DNA of 64,000 bases from Prauserella cavernicola (GTDB lineage: Bacteria > Actinomycetota > Actinomycetes > Mycobacteriales > Pseudonocardiaceae): assembly GCF_016595675.1 (NCBI RefSeq), contig NZ_JAENJH010000001.1, forward strand, positions 1 through 64,000, given 5' to 3'. Every line of letters starts with the position of its first letter. The stretch's first letter is position 1. Shown piece by piece: positions 49,636 to 58,189 of the stretch. Made by a program: the position numbers and the translations under genes. The notes beneath the pieces were generated by a model. That model made no database searches, was not told the origin of the DNA, and saw nothing but the letters and a program-made list of their open reading frames with translations.

Positions 49636-50631
49636 GTGCACTACGTCGACGGACTCGAATGCAGTGAGTTCGACCGTGAGGTGTTCACCGAGTTGCGCGA
49701 GGGCGGGCTCACCTGCGTCACCGTGACGTGCGGTTACTGGGGTGACGCGCTGGAGTCGATGGACTCGCTCGCCGCCTGGCGTGACCTGGCACGGGACAAC
49801 GAGGACCTCATCGGGATCGCGCGCACCGCCGCGGACATCGAGCGGATCGCGGCGGAGGGCAGGACCGCGATCCTGCTCGGGTTCCAGAACAGCGCGTTCC
49901 TCGCGGGCCGGATCCGGTTCGTGGAGCTCTTCGCCGACCTCGGCGTGCGGGTGGCGCAGCTGACCTACAACATCCAGAACGACATCGGCGCCAGCTGCTA
50001 CGACGACCCCGACAGCGGTCTGACGCGCTTCGGCCGCGAGGTGGTCGCCGAGATGAACCGCGTCGGCATGGCGGTGGACCTCTCTCACGTCGGCGATCGC
50101 ACGAGCATCGAGGCCATTGAGCACTCCACCGCGCCGGTCGCGATCACGCACGCCAACGCGGCCTCGCTCGTGCCTCACCGGCGCAACAAGTCCGACGAGG
50201 TCCTGAAAGGACTCGCCGCGCGGGGCGGCGTGCTCGGCGTCTCGGGGTACCGCAACATCTCCGGCCCCTACGCCGAGAGCATCGACGCGTGGGCCGAAAT
50301 GGTCGCCAGGACCGTCGACCTCATCGGTGTCGACCACGTCGGCATCGGTACCGACCTGGGCCGCAAGGTCACCTTCGAGCACCTGCAGTGGATGCGTCAG
50401 GGCCGTTGGAGCGCCCGGCCGCAGTACGGAGCCGGTTCCGCCAGCAATCCGGGCAAGCAGCCGCCGCTGCCGTGGTTCCCGGACACCCGGGCCTTCCCGG
50501 CCAAGGAGGAGGCCCTGCGGCGGTACGGGTTCGACGAGCAGTCGGTCGCCGCCGTGATGGGCGGCAACTGGCTGAGGTTCTACGCCGACGTGCTGCCGCA
50601 GAGCAGCGACCAGCCGAGCCGAGAGGAGTAG
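49636..50631 (+). CDS. Non-canonical M19 (membrane dipeptidase-like) protein
   Basis: 331 residues from the GTG at 49636; AGGAGA (49625-49630) is five bases upstream. The fold is that of renal-dipeptidase-type amidohydrolases: LTYNIQNDIGASCYDDPDSG, GLTRFGREVVAEMNRVGMAVDLSH and VDHVGIGTDLG. However, the N-terminal HxD metal pair is replaced by DGLEC (residues 5-9), and the bridging Glu position reads LGFQNS (81-86). Only the later His residues (DLSH151, ITH172) remain. I recall the same pattern in the M19 homologue of the Pseudomonas glycine-betaine/dimethylglycine region. It may therefore have lost peptidase activity or evolved another reaction. Confidence 0.87.
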   Translation: MHYVDGLECSEFDREVFTELREGGLTCVTVTCGYWGDALESMDSLAAWRDLARDNEDLIGIARTAADIERIAAEGRTAILLGFQNSAFLAGRIRFVELFADLGVRVAQLTYNIQNDIGASCYDDPDSGLTRFGREVVAEMNRVGMAVDLSHVGDRTSIEAIEHSTAPVAITHANAASLVPHRRNKSDEVLKGLAARGGVLGVSGYRNISGPYAESIDAWAEMVARTVDLIGVDHVGIGTDLGRKVTFEHLQWMRQGRWSARPQYGAGSASNPGKQPPLPWFPDTRAFPAKEEALRRYGFDEQSVAAVMGGNWLRFYADVLPQSSDQPSREE

Positions 50632-50634
50632 CCG

Positions 50635-51465
50635 ATGGCCACCCGAACACTGGCGGACGCGCGCTCGCGCGCAACCGCCGAGCCATCCGCCATCACGGCG
50701 CGCGCCGTGTCCAAGACGTTCCAGGGAAAGGGCAAGGTCGTCCATGCCCTGTCCGATGTGGACCTCACCGTCGAGGCCGGTCAGTTCGTCTCCCTGATCG
50801 GACCGAGCGGGTGTGGCAAGTCGACGCTGCTCAAGATGATCGCCGGCCTGCTCGCGCCCTCCGCGGGCACGGTCGCGATCGACGGCACCACGGTGACCGA
50901 GCCACTGCCACAGATCGGGATCGCGTTCCAGAAGCCGACCCTGCTGCGCTGGCGCAGCGTGCTCGACAACATCTGTCTCCCGCTCGACCTCGACGGCGGC
51001 AGGGGAGCCGACGGTGAGGCGCGGGCCGTCGAGCTGCTCGCCATGATGGGCCTGGCCGGGTTCGAGAAGCACCATCCGAAGGAGCTCTCCGGCGGCATGG
51101 AGCAGCGCGTGGCCATCGCGCGCTCGCTCATCGCGCAGCCCTCGCTGTTGCTCATGGACGAACCGTTCGGAGCGCTCGACGAGTTCACCCGCGAGGACCT
51201 GAACGACGAACTGCTGCGCGTGTGGCAGCACGAGCCGAAGACCGTGGTGTTCGTGACCCACAGCATCTCGGAGGCGGTGTTCCTGTCCGACCGGGTCGTG
51301 GTGATGAGCGCCCGGCCAGGCCGGATCCACGCCGACATCGAGGTCGACCTGCCGCGTCCGCGCGAGCGCGCGTTGCGCAACACACCCGAGTTCTACGAGG
51401 CGATCCGGCACGCGCGTGCCGTGCTCGACGAGGCGCGGCTCGGCGAGCGGGGAGGGCAGCGGTGA
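50635..51465 (+). CDS. ABC transporter ATP-binding protein (nitrate/sulfonate/taurine type)
   Basis: 276 residues. Walker A GPSGCGKST, Q-loop IAFQKPTLLRWRSVLDNI, signature LSGGMEQRVAIARSL, Walker B LLLMDEPFGALDEFTRE and switch His in FVTHSISEAVFLSDRV. The lengths and the VLDNI and SISEAVFL phrasing place it with the NitT/TauT importers of small sulfonates, pyrimidine precursors and similar compounds. It powers the permease encoded next. The stop overlaps the permease ATG. Confidence 0.95.
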   Translation: MATRTLADARSRATAEPSAITARAVSKTFQGKGKVVHALSDVDLTVEAGQFVSLIGPSGCGKSTLLKMIAGLLAPSAGTVAIDGTTVTEPLPQIGIAFQKPTLLRWRSVLDNICLPLDLDGGRGADGEARAVELLAMMGLAGFEKHHPKELSGGMEQRVAIARSLIAQPSLLLMDEPFGALDEFTREDLNDELLRVWQHEPKTVVFVTHSISEAVFLSDRVVVMSARPGRIHADIEVDLPRPRERALRNTPEFYEAIRHARAVLDEARLGERGGQR

Positions 51466-52280
51466 TGGCGACCAAGCTCGCTCCGTCCGTGGCCGACGAG
51501 ACCGCCACCCCACCTCGCCCGCGCGGCGGCAGCGCCGGGATGAAGTCGGCGGTACTCGCCGTGCTGATCTTCGTCGCGATCATCACCGGCTGGCACGTGC
51601 TCGCGACCTCCGGGGCCGTGTCACCGCTGTTGCTCGCCCCGCCCGGTGACGTCCTGGCCGCACTCGGGCAGATGGTGTCCGACGGAACGTTGTGGCCGCA
51701 CCTGTCGGCGACGGTGCAGGAAACCGTCTTCGGGTTCCTGCTCGCCGTGGTCGCCGCACTCGTCATGGGTTCGGCCTTCGCGTTCTCGCCCATCCTGCGC
51801 AACGCCGTCTACCCCTACATTCTTGTGTCGCAGACGTTCCCGAAGGTCGCGATCGCCCCGCTGATCGTGGCGATCTTTGGCTACGACCTCGCTCCGAAGG
51901 TGGTGCTCGCGGCGCTGCTGGCGTTCTTCCCGGTGCTCACCAACACCATCGCCGGGCTCACCGAGGTCAGCGACGACGAGGTGAACCTCTTCCGGTCCCT
52001 GCGGGCGAGCAAGTGGCAAGAGCTTCGTTACCTGCGCATTCCCAACGCGCTCGCGTTCATCTTCCCCGCTCTCAACAGCGCGGCGGTGCTCGCGCTCATC
52101 GGTGCGATCGTGGGCGAATTCGTGGCCTCGCGCACGGGAATCGGCTACGCCATCCAGCAGTTCACGACCACTGGTGAGGTGGCCGCCACCTACGCGGCGC
52201 TGATCGTTCTGTCGATCTTCGGCCTGACCATCTACGGAGTCCTGACCCTGACCGAGCGGCTCGTGCGCCGCAACCGCTGA
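51465..52280 (+). CDS. ABC transporter permease (NitT/TauT type)
   Basis: 271 residues from the ATG at 51465 (GGAGGG at 51451-51456). About six membrane segments beginning AVLAVLIFVAIITGWHVLA; the EAA-like loop for ATPase docking is in EVNLFRSLRASKWQELRYLRIPNALAFI. It builds the translocation channel, probably as a homodimer, for the substrate delivered by the lipoprotein encoded next. Confidence 0.94.
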   Translation: MATKLAPSVADETATPPRPRGGSAGMKSAVLAVLIFVAIITGWHVLATSGAVSPLLLAPPGDVLAALGQMVSDGTLWPHLSATVQETVFGFLLAVVAALVMGSAFAFSPILRNAVYPYILVSQTFPKVAIAPLIVAIFGYDLAPKVVLAALLAFFPVLTNTIAGLTEVSDDEVNLFRSLRASKWQELRYLRIPNALAFIFPALNSAAVLALIGAIVGEFVASRTGIGYAIQQFTTTGEVAATYAALIVLSIFGLTIYGVLTLTERLVRRNR

Positions 52281-52306
52281 TCCGTCCCCGTCCCCGAGGA
52301 GAACCC

Positions 52307-53404
52307 ATGACCATCACCACCCCGCGCAGGCGGTTGCTCGGCGCTGCCGCGGCCGTGCTCACGGCCGCCACGGTCGCAGGCTGCGGCGCCTCCAGCGAGT
52401 CGGCGGGAGGCGGCGTGATCTTCGCCGTCGCTGACAAGTCGCTGACGGCCACCACGGCGTCCTACACGTCGGTGCCGCTGCGGGCAGGGTATTTCGCCGA
52501 CGAGGAGCTCGACGTCACCATCCAGCCGGTCGACACCGCACTGTCGGCGGTGCAGTCGGTGGCCACCGGCCAGTCGTTCATGACGTACGCGTCGGTGAAC
52601 GCGGTCATCTCGGCGGCGGGACAGGACGACGGGCTCGCGGTGGTGGGCTTCACCAACGGCAACATCTTCCGCATCGCCGTGCCGGAGGACAGTCCGATCA
52701 GGACGGTCGAGGACCTCAAGGGCAAGACCATCGGGTCGAGCACGCTCGCCTCGATCAGCAATCTCTACGGCAAGGGAGTGCTCGCGCAGGCGGGGCTGGA
52801 TCCCGAGGCCGACGCCGAGTACCTGCCCGTCGGTTACGGCGCGCAGGCGGCGGAGGCGATCCGTACCGACCAGGTGCAGGCCTACGTGGGCTACGACGGG
52901 CCGAACGTCGTGATCGGCGACCTGCTCGGCACCGAGCTGCGGCCGTTGGACACGCCGCTCAACGAGCTCACCGGAACCTCGGCGCTCGTCGTGCGCAAGG
53001 AGAGCATCGAGAACGAGCCCGAACGCGTCACCGGCATGGTGCGGGCGTTCTTCAAGGCGATGGTGTTCTCCCAGGAGAACCCGGAGGCCGCGATCCAGCT
53101 GCACTGGGAGGAGTTCCCGCAGTCCAAGCCCGCCGCCACCGACGAGCAGGTGGCACGCGAGCAGGCCGTGGAGATCCTGACCCGCAGGCTCGACGTCACC
53201 GGTGGGCCGGGCCCCTCGGGTGAGTACGGCGTGCAGGACGACTCCGCGATGCAGACCACGGTCGACGAGCTCGCCCGCTACGAGATGGTGGACCAGCCGG
53301 TGGACCTGGACGCGAGCGGACTCGTGGACTACAGCCTGGCCGAGCGCTACAACGACTTCGACGTCGAGGCCATCAAGCAGGAGGCCCTGAACTGGAAGGG
53401 CTGA
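52307..53404 (+). CDS. ABC transporter substrate-binding lipoprotein (NMT1/THI5-like)
   Basis: 365 residues. Lipobox TVAGC with lipidated Cys26 after a signal that also begins with three arginines (TPRRRLLGAAAA). The mature protein has AGYFADEELDVTIQPVDTALSAV, a SSTLASISNLYGKGVLAQAGLD hinge region and VQAYVGYDGPNVVIGDLLG, as in NMT1/THI5-like binding proteins for sulfonates, pyrimidines and aromatic amines. It captures the operon's unknown substrate outside the membrane. The operon ends here at a strong hairpin. Confidence 0.92.
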   Translation: MTITTPRRRLLGAAAAVLTAATVAGCGASSESAGGGVIFAVADKSLTATTASYTSVPLRAGYFADEELDVTIQPVDTALSAVQSVATGQSFMTYASVNAVISAAGQDDGLAVVGFTNGNIFRIAVPEDSPIRTVEDLKGKTIGSSTLASISNLYGKGVLAQAGLDPEADAEYLPVGYGAQAAEAIRTDQVQAYVGYDGPNVVIGDLLGTELRPLDTPLNELTGTSALVVRKESIENEPERVTGMVRAFFKAMVFSQENPEAAIQLHWEEFPQSKPAATDEQVAREQAVEILTRRLDVTGGPGPSGEYGVQDDSAMQTTVDELARYEMVDQPVDLDASGLVDYSLAERYNDFDVEAIKQEALNWKG

Positions 53405-53410
53405 CGGACG

Positions 53411-53436
53411 GCGGGGTGCCGGCACCGGCACCCCGC
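53411..53436. terminator. Bidirectional terminator hairpin
   Basis: GCGGGGTGCCGG (53411-53422) and CCGGCACCCCGC (53425-53436) form a near-continuous stem, extended outward by GACGGC and GCCGTC with a bulge. It lies between the ABC lipoprotein gene (ending 53404) and the convergent hydrolase (ending 53444). Confidence 0.72.
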
Positions 53437-53443
53437 TGCCGTC

Positions 53444-54406
53444 TCATGCGCGCAGCGCGGTCCTCAGCGTGGCGACCGCCTGGCCGATCGCGGCGCCCGC
53501 GGCATGGGTCTCGCGCAGCGCGTTGAGCATCACGAAGTCGTGGATCACGCCCTGGTAGCGGGTGGCCACCACCGGCACCCCGGCGCGCCGCAGCTTCGCG
53601 GCGTAGGCCTCGCCCTCGTCGCGCAGCACGTCGGCCTCGGCGGTGATCACCAGCGCGGGCGGCAGCCCGGCGAGCTCGTCGAGGCTCGCGCGCAGCGGTG
53701 AGGCCGTGACCTCGGCGCGCTGCGCGGGATCGGTCGTGTACTGGTCCCAGAACCAGCGCATGCCCTCGCGCGACAGGAAGTAGCCCGTGGCGAACAGGTC
53801 GTAGGAGCCGGTGTCGAAGTTCGCGTCGGTCACCGGGTAGAAGAGCACCTGCTGCCGGAACTCGACCTCGCCGCGCTGCTTGGCCAGCAGTGTGACGGCG
53901 GCGGTCATGTTGCCGCCCACCGAGTCGCCCGCGATCGCGATGCGGGTGGTGTCCAGCCCGTGCTCGCCGCCGTGGCGCGCGACCCACACGGCTGCGGCGT
54001 AGTTCTGCTCGAGGGCGACGGGATAGCGGGCCTCGGGGGAGCGGTCGTAGTCGGGGAAGACCACGGCGGCGCCGGTGCCGTCGGCGAGCTCGCGGATCAG
54101 CCGGTCGTGGGTGCGGGCGTTGCCGAAGACCCAGCCCGCGCCGTGCAGGTACACGATCACCGGCAGCGGTCCGGTCGCTGCCCGCGGGCGGACGATGCGG
54201 ACGCGCACCTCGCCGGTGGGACCGCCGGGGATCGTCAGGTCCTCGAGGTCGGCTGCGGGCTTGGTGATGTCGCCGGACTGCACCTCGTCGACGGTCTTGC
54301 GGCCCTGCTCGGGTTCGAGCTCGTAGAGGTAGGGCGGAGAGTCGGTCGCCTCGGCGAAGGCCTGTGCGGCGGGTTCGAGAGCCAGATCGTGCGGGTTGGC
54401 GGTCAT
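53444..54406 (-). CDS. Alpha/beta hydrolase (hormone-sensitive-lipase family esterase)
   Basis: 320 residues from the ATG at 54406, with AGGAGA (54413-54418) upstream; the upstream start at 54475 would place the operator inside the gene. YLHGAGWVFGN is the oxyanion HGGGW-type motif, the nucleophile Ser is in IAGDSVGGNM, the acid in ITAEADVLRDEGE and the His in GVIHDFVM. HSL-family esterases hydrolyse short acyl esters. Divergent from an OhrR-like MarR, with an operator between them, so it is probably de-repressed by peroxides or a ligand. Closest gene to the NHEJ of organic hydroperoxide genes would be ohr, which is absent. Confidence 0.9.
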   Translation of the reverse strand: MTANPHDLALEPAAQAFAEATDSPPYLYELEPEQGRKTVDEVQSGDITKPAADLEDLTIPGGPTGEVRVRIVRPRAATGPLPVIVYLHGAGWVFGNARTHDRLIRELADGTGAAVVFPDYDRSPEARYPVALEQNYAAAVWVARHGGEHGLDTTRIAIAGDSVGGNMTAAVTLLAKQRGEVEFRQQVLFYPVTDANFDTGSYDLFATGYFLSREGMRWFWDQYTTDPAQRAEVTASPLRASLDELAGLPPALVITAEADVLRDEGEAYAAKLRRAGVPVVATRYQGVIHDFVMLNALRETHAAGAAIGQAVATLRTALRA

Positions 54407-54465
54407 CGCGGTCTCCTGTGCTGCCTGCCGGAGGATGGTTCCTCCAGGTTCAGTGACCATAACTG

Positions 54466-54479
54466 AGTTGTGCACAACT
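54466..54479. promoter_or_regulatory. MarR/OhrR-type operator
   Basis: AGTTGTGCACAACT is a perfect 14-bp palindrome 60 bases before the hydrolase start and 94 bases before the MarR start, in an AT-richer patch. The shape agrees with operators of OhrR-like MarR regulators. Confidence 0.78.
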
Positions 54480-54572
54480 TAATTTCGCGCAATGGTATGG
54501 CTCACAGCCGGCTTGCCGGCCCCTTCGTCGCGCGGGATGATCGGCGGTCGGATATCGAGGAGGCGGGGTGGC

Positions 54573-55022
54573 ATGGGACGGCAGGACGGACCGGTGCTGG
54601 ACGACCAGGTCTGCTTCGCCCTGTACGCGGCGTCGCGCGCGGTGACCGCGCTGTACCGCCCACTGCTCGACGACCTGGGATTGACCTACCCGCAGTACCT
54701 CGTGCTGCTGGCCCTCTGGGAGCGCGACGAGCTCACGGTGACCGACCTCGGCCGGTCGCTGCAGCTCGACTCGGGCACGATCTCGCCTCTGCTCAAACGA
54801 CTCGAGAAGCTCGAGCTGGTGCGTCGCGAACGGCGCAGCGACGACGAGCGCTCCGTGCGGGTGGCGCTGACCGAGCGGGGTGACGCGCTGCGGGCGAAGG
54901 CGGTGCCGCTGCCCGGGCTGGTCGGTGACGCGATGGGCCTGGACGGTGCCGAGCTCGACGAGTTGCGCGACACGCTGCGCGAGCTCACCGAGTCGGTGAA
55001 CGCCTACCGCGAGCGGCTCTAG
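54573..55022 (+). CDS. MarR family regulator, OhrR-like
   Basis: 149 residues from the ATG at 54573, with GAGGAGG upstream. DDQVCFALYAASRAVTALYR and LGLTYPQYLVLLALWERDEL are nearly diagnostic of OhrR, including the peroxide-sensing cysteine (Cys14 here). The wing has LEKLELVRRERRSDDERSV. OhrR represses ohr until the cysteine is oxidised by organic hydroperoxides. No ohr gene is adjacent; the divergent esterase is the likely target. Redox sensing is inferred from the conserved cysteine. Confidence 0.88.
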   Translation: MGRQDGPVLDDQVCFALYAASRAVTALYRPLLDDLGLTYPQYLVLLALWERDELTVTDLGRSLQLDSGTISPLLKRLEKLELVRRERRSDDERSVRVALTERGDALRAKAVPLPGLVGDAMGLDGAELDELRDTLRELTESVNAYRERL

Positions 55023-55430
55023 CCGGTCCGGACTGGCGGAGCAGCTCGCCCGGCCGGCGGGCCGCGTCAACCACGAGCGCGCCGAGCCGGTCCTCGTCGG
55101 GAGCCTCGAACAGCGGGAGTCCGATGCTCGTCGGCGTGGTGCCGGGATGCGGCACGGGTGCGGAGATGCCGACGACCGACGAGGCGATCTCCCCAGAGGA
55201 CACGGCGAAGCCGCGCGTGCGCGCGAGGGTGATCTGGTCGCGCTCGCCCGGCAGCGGCGGCGAGCAGCCCCAGCCCCGCGGAACCACGGTCGATCGGATC
55301 GACCTGCCCGGCCCGGAACGCGACGTGCATCCGCGCCTGCCTCGGTTCGACGATCATCGGCATCCGCACGCGGTCCTCGCTCTCGCGTGCCCAGGGAACT
55401 CCGGGGCGCGGATGCTGCGGAGCCGAGCAC
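55023..55430 (-). pseudogene. IclR-family regulator remnant, frameshifted and truncated
   Basis: On the minus strand one frame reads MIVEPRQARMHVAFRAGQVD then PIDRGSAGLGLLA (about 55363-55255), and a second frame continues PLPGERDQITLARTRGFAVS then SGEIASSVVGISAPVPHPG and GLPLFEAPDEDRLGALVV (about 55265-55050). Together they resemble the effector domain of an IclR regulator, interrupted by a frameshift in a GCC/GCG-rich run near 55255-55265. The N-terminal HTH is missing, and the 3' end runs into the MarR gene. It is probably a decayed regulator of the neighbouring pathway. Confidence 0.65.
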
Positions 55431-55482
55431 CGCTGCGCTAAAGTAGTTTCAGCATTTACGAGTTGGCGGCGAGGTGGCGGGC

Positions 55483-56022
55483 ATGGAGATGGACAGCGAC
55501 GAGGGTGCTGGGCTCGACTTCTGGTCGTTCGTCGAACTCGCCAACCGCAGGCTCGCCTCCGAGTACGGATTCCGCCACCAGCTCGCCACCGAGGTGCTGC
55601 TGACGCTGAACCGCGCCTCCAACATCGTCACCTACGACCTGGAGGCCTCGGTGCACCGCCCGCGCGGGCGGTCGTGGTCCGGGTTCCGGCTGCTGTTCGT
55701 CACCTGGCTCGCCGGTCCGCTCGAGGCCAAGAAGGCCGCCGAGCTCACGGGGATGAGCAGGGCGGCGGTGTCGAACCTGGCCAAGTCGCTCGTCGCCGAC
55801 GGGGTGCTCGCGCGCACGCCGGGTGAGCGCGACGGCCGGTCGGTGCTGCTCTCGCTCACCGACCGCGGCCGCACCGAGATGGTGGAGCTCTTCCGTGAGC
55901 AGAACGAGCGGGAGCACGAGTGGGTCAGCGTGCTCACCGAGGCCGAGCAGCGAATTCTCGTGCTCCTGCTCGACAAGCTCGTCAGCAACCGGGACCAGTT
56001 CGACGTCCGCGGCCGGAACTGA
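55483..56022 (+). CDS. MarR family regulator of the homogentisate operon
   Basis: 179 residues from the ATG at 55483 (GAGGTGG just upstream; the GTG at 55474 is an alternative). SGFRLLFVTWLAGPLEAKKAAELTGM then SRAAVSNLAKSLVADGVLA and the wing RTPGERDGRSVLLSLTDRG are a typical MarR DNA-binding domain. It lies 96 bases before hmgA in the same direction and probably represses the tyrosine-degradation genes until homogentisate or a related aromatic accumulates. Two similar AT-rich motifs flank it (around 55446 and 56053). Confidence 0.87.
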   Translation: MEMDSDEGAGLDFWSFVELANRRLASEYGFRHQLATEVLLTLNRASNIVTYDLEASVHRPRGRSWSGFRLLFVTWLAGPLEAKKAAELTGMSRAAVSNLAKSLVADGVLARTPGERDGRSVLLSLTDRGRTEMVELFREQNEREHEWVSVLTEAEQRILVLLLDKLVSNRDQFDVRGRN

Positions 56023-56041
56023 CGGCCGACACCGCTGCCTC

Positions 56042-56071
56042 TTGACGCGAGGTAGTAAAGACATGAACTAT
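56042..56071 (+). promoter_or_regulatory. Candidate hmgA promoter with operator-like motif
   Basis: TTGACG (56042-56047) and AACTAT (56066-56071) are 18 bases apart. The spacer contains TAGTAAAGAC and closes with ACTA, an imperfect dyad, and its reverse complement shares nine of 14 bases with a motif before the MarR gene (GTTTCAGCATTTAC, about 55446-55459). This suggests common control by the MarR protein. Confidence 0.45.
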
Positions 56072-56118
56072 ATGAACGGGTGCAGCTCTGCCCGTTCGTC
56101 GACAGCGAGGAGGCAGTC

Positions 56119-57318
56119 ATGGCGTACTACCGACAGGTCGGCACCGTGCCCCCGAAACGTCACACCCAGCACCACACCGACGAGGGCGGCCTCTACTACG
56201 AGGAGCTGATGGGGGAGGAGGGCTTCTCGTCGGACTCGTCGCTGCTCTACCACCGCGGCCTGCCCTCGGCGATCGTCGACTCGCAGGTCTGGGAGCTGCC
56301 CGACCAGACGACCACACCGAACCACCCGCTCAAGCCCCGGCACCTCAAGCTGCACGAGCTGTTCCCCAAGGAGGTCTGGGCCGAGACCGACGTGGTCACC
56401 GGGCGCAGGCTGGTCCTCGGCAACGGCGACGTCCGGATCTCCTACGTGGTGTCCACACAGGACTCGCCGCTGTACCGCAACGCGGTGGGCGACGAGATCG
56501 TCTACGTCGAGTCCGGTCAGGCCACCGTGGAGACGGTGTTCGGCGCGCTGGAGGCGAAGCCGGGCGACTACGTGATCATCCCGACCTCGACGACGCACCG
56601 CTGGCTGCCACACGGCGAGGGCCCGCTGCGGGCCTACGCGATCGAGGCCAACAGTCACGTCGCGCCGCCCAAGCGCTATCTCTCCCGCTATGGCCAGCTC
56701 CTGGAGCACTCGCCCTACTGCGAGCGCGACCTGCACGGTCCCACCGCGCCGGTCAGCGGCGAGGGCACGGACGTCGCCGTGCTCGTCAAGCACCGGGCGG
56801 GAGGCGCGATCGTCGGCACGCGCATGGTGTACCCGACGCATCCGTTCGACGTGGTCGGCTGGGACGGCTGTCTGTATCCCTACACGTTCAGCATCCACGA
56901 CTACGAGCCCATCACCGGGCGGGTGCACCAGCCGCCGCCGGTGCACCAGGTGTTCGAGGGCAACAACTTCGTCGTGTGCAACTTCGTGCCGCGCAAGGTG
57001 GACTACCACCCGCTGTCGATCCCGGTGCCGTACTACCACTCCAATGTGGACTCTGACGAGATCATGTTCTACTGCGGCGGCGACTACGAGGCCCGCAAGG
57101 GCTCGGGCATCGGTCAGGGCTCGATCTCCGTGCACCCGGGCGGCTACGCACACGGCCCGCAGCCCGGCGCGTACGAGCGCAGCATCGGCGCCGAGTTCTT
57201 CGACGAGCTGGCCGTCATGGTCGACACCTTCCGCCCGCTCGAACTGGGCGAGGGAGGCCTGGCCTGCGAAGACCCGAACTACGCGTGGACATGGGCGGGC
57301 CGGGGACCGGCGCAGTGA
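56119..57318 (+). CDS. hmgA: Homogentisate 1,2-dioxygenase
   Basis: 399 residues from the ATG at 56119; GAGGAGG (56107-56113) is five bases upstream. YYRQVGTVPPKRHTQH at the start, IVYVESGQATVETVFGAL, YVIIPTSTTHRW, PPPVHQVFEGNNFVVCNFVPRK and SISVHPGGYAHGPQPGAYE are the cupin iron-site blocks of HGD. Opens the aromatic ring of homogentisate to maleylacetoacetate during tyrosine and phenylalanine breakdown. Translationally coupled (GTGA) to the next gene. Confidence 0.95.
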   Translation: MAYYRQVGTVPPKRHTQHHTDEGGLYYEELMGEEGFSSDSSLLYHRGLPSAIVDSQVWELPDQTTTPNHPLKPRHLKLHELFPKEVWAETDVVTGRRLVLGNGDVRISYVVSTQDSPLYRNAVGDEIVYVESGQATVETVFGALEAKPGDYVIIPTSTTHRWLPHGEGPLRAYAIEANSHVAPPKRYLSRYGQLLEHSPYCERDLHGPTAPVSGEGTDVAVLVKHRAGGAIVGTRMVYPTHPFDVVGWDGCLYPYTFSIHDYEPITGRVHQPPPVHQVFEGNNFVVCNFVPRKVDYHPLSIPVPYYHSNVDSDEIMFYCGGDYEARKGSGIGQGSISVHPGGYAHGPQPGAYERSIGAEFFDELAVMVDTFRPLELGEGGLACEDPNYAWTWAGRGPAQ

Positions 57319-58189
57319 TCGCCCCGGACTCGCCGAACGCACTGCCCGCCTTCGCGCGTGGCCTGTGCGACGACGCGGCGGTGTTCCCGCCCGGGCTCGT
57401 GCCGCTGGAGCGCGCGGTGCCCGCCCATGTGCGGCATCGCGCGGCGGACTACGGCGAGCTGGTGGGCCCGTTGGTGCTCGCCGAGCCCGCGCTGGCCTCG
57501 CTCGGCCCGCTGCTGCCCGCCGGGCGGCGGCTCGCGCTCTCGGTCACCGCGCCCGAGGGACCCGCCCAGGTCTCCACCGCGCTGGCCACGGCGAACGGAC
57601 TGGCCGTGGACGTGGTCGCGGTCGAGGTGGCCGTGCCCGCGGGCGTCCCGGAGTTCCTGGCGGCGCTCGACACGGCACTCGCGGGCGCGCACGACGTCAC
57701 GGTCTACGTCGAGGTGCCCCGGGACGAGCGCCGTGCCGAGGTCGTCGCGGCGCTCGCCGAGACCGGGTACCGCGCCAAGCTCCGGACCGGGGGAGTGCGC
57801 GCCGAGCTCTACCCGGATGAGGCGGAGCTGGCCTCGGCCATCGCCACCGTGGTCGGGGCGGGGGTGCCGTTCAAGGCCACGGCCGGGCTGCACCACGCCC
57901 TGCGCAACACCGACCCGGCCACTCGCTTCGAGCAGCACGGGTTCCTCAACCTGCTGCTCGCCACCGCCGCCGCGCTACGCGGCGCGGACGAGCCCGCGCT
58001 GCGCGCCCTGCTCGCCGAGCGCGACGGCGCCAGGGTCGCCGCCGGGGTCCGGGACCTCGGTGAGGCCGGTGTCACCGCGCGACGGGCCTTCGTGTCCTTC
58101 GGCACCTGCAGTATCACCGAGCCGCTCGAGGAGCTGGCGGGACTGGGACTGGTCCCGCCGGCTCTGGTGAGTGGAGAAGGAGTCACCGC

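Noticed and set aside
53444-54406. Esterase as the missing kynurenine formamidase
   Set aside because: It has the HGAGW and GDSVGG motifs of the HSL family, not those of KynB, lies 11 kb from the kyn operon, and has its own OhrR-like regulator.
55067-55369. Two 100-codon frames on the minus strand as separate small genes
   Set aside because: They are successive parts of one IclR-like domain in two frames, better described as a pseudogene.
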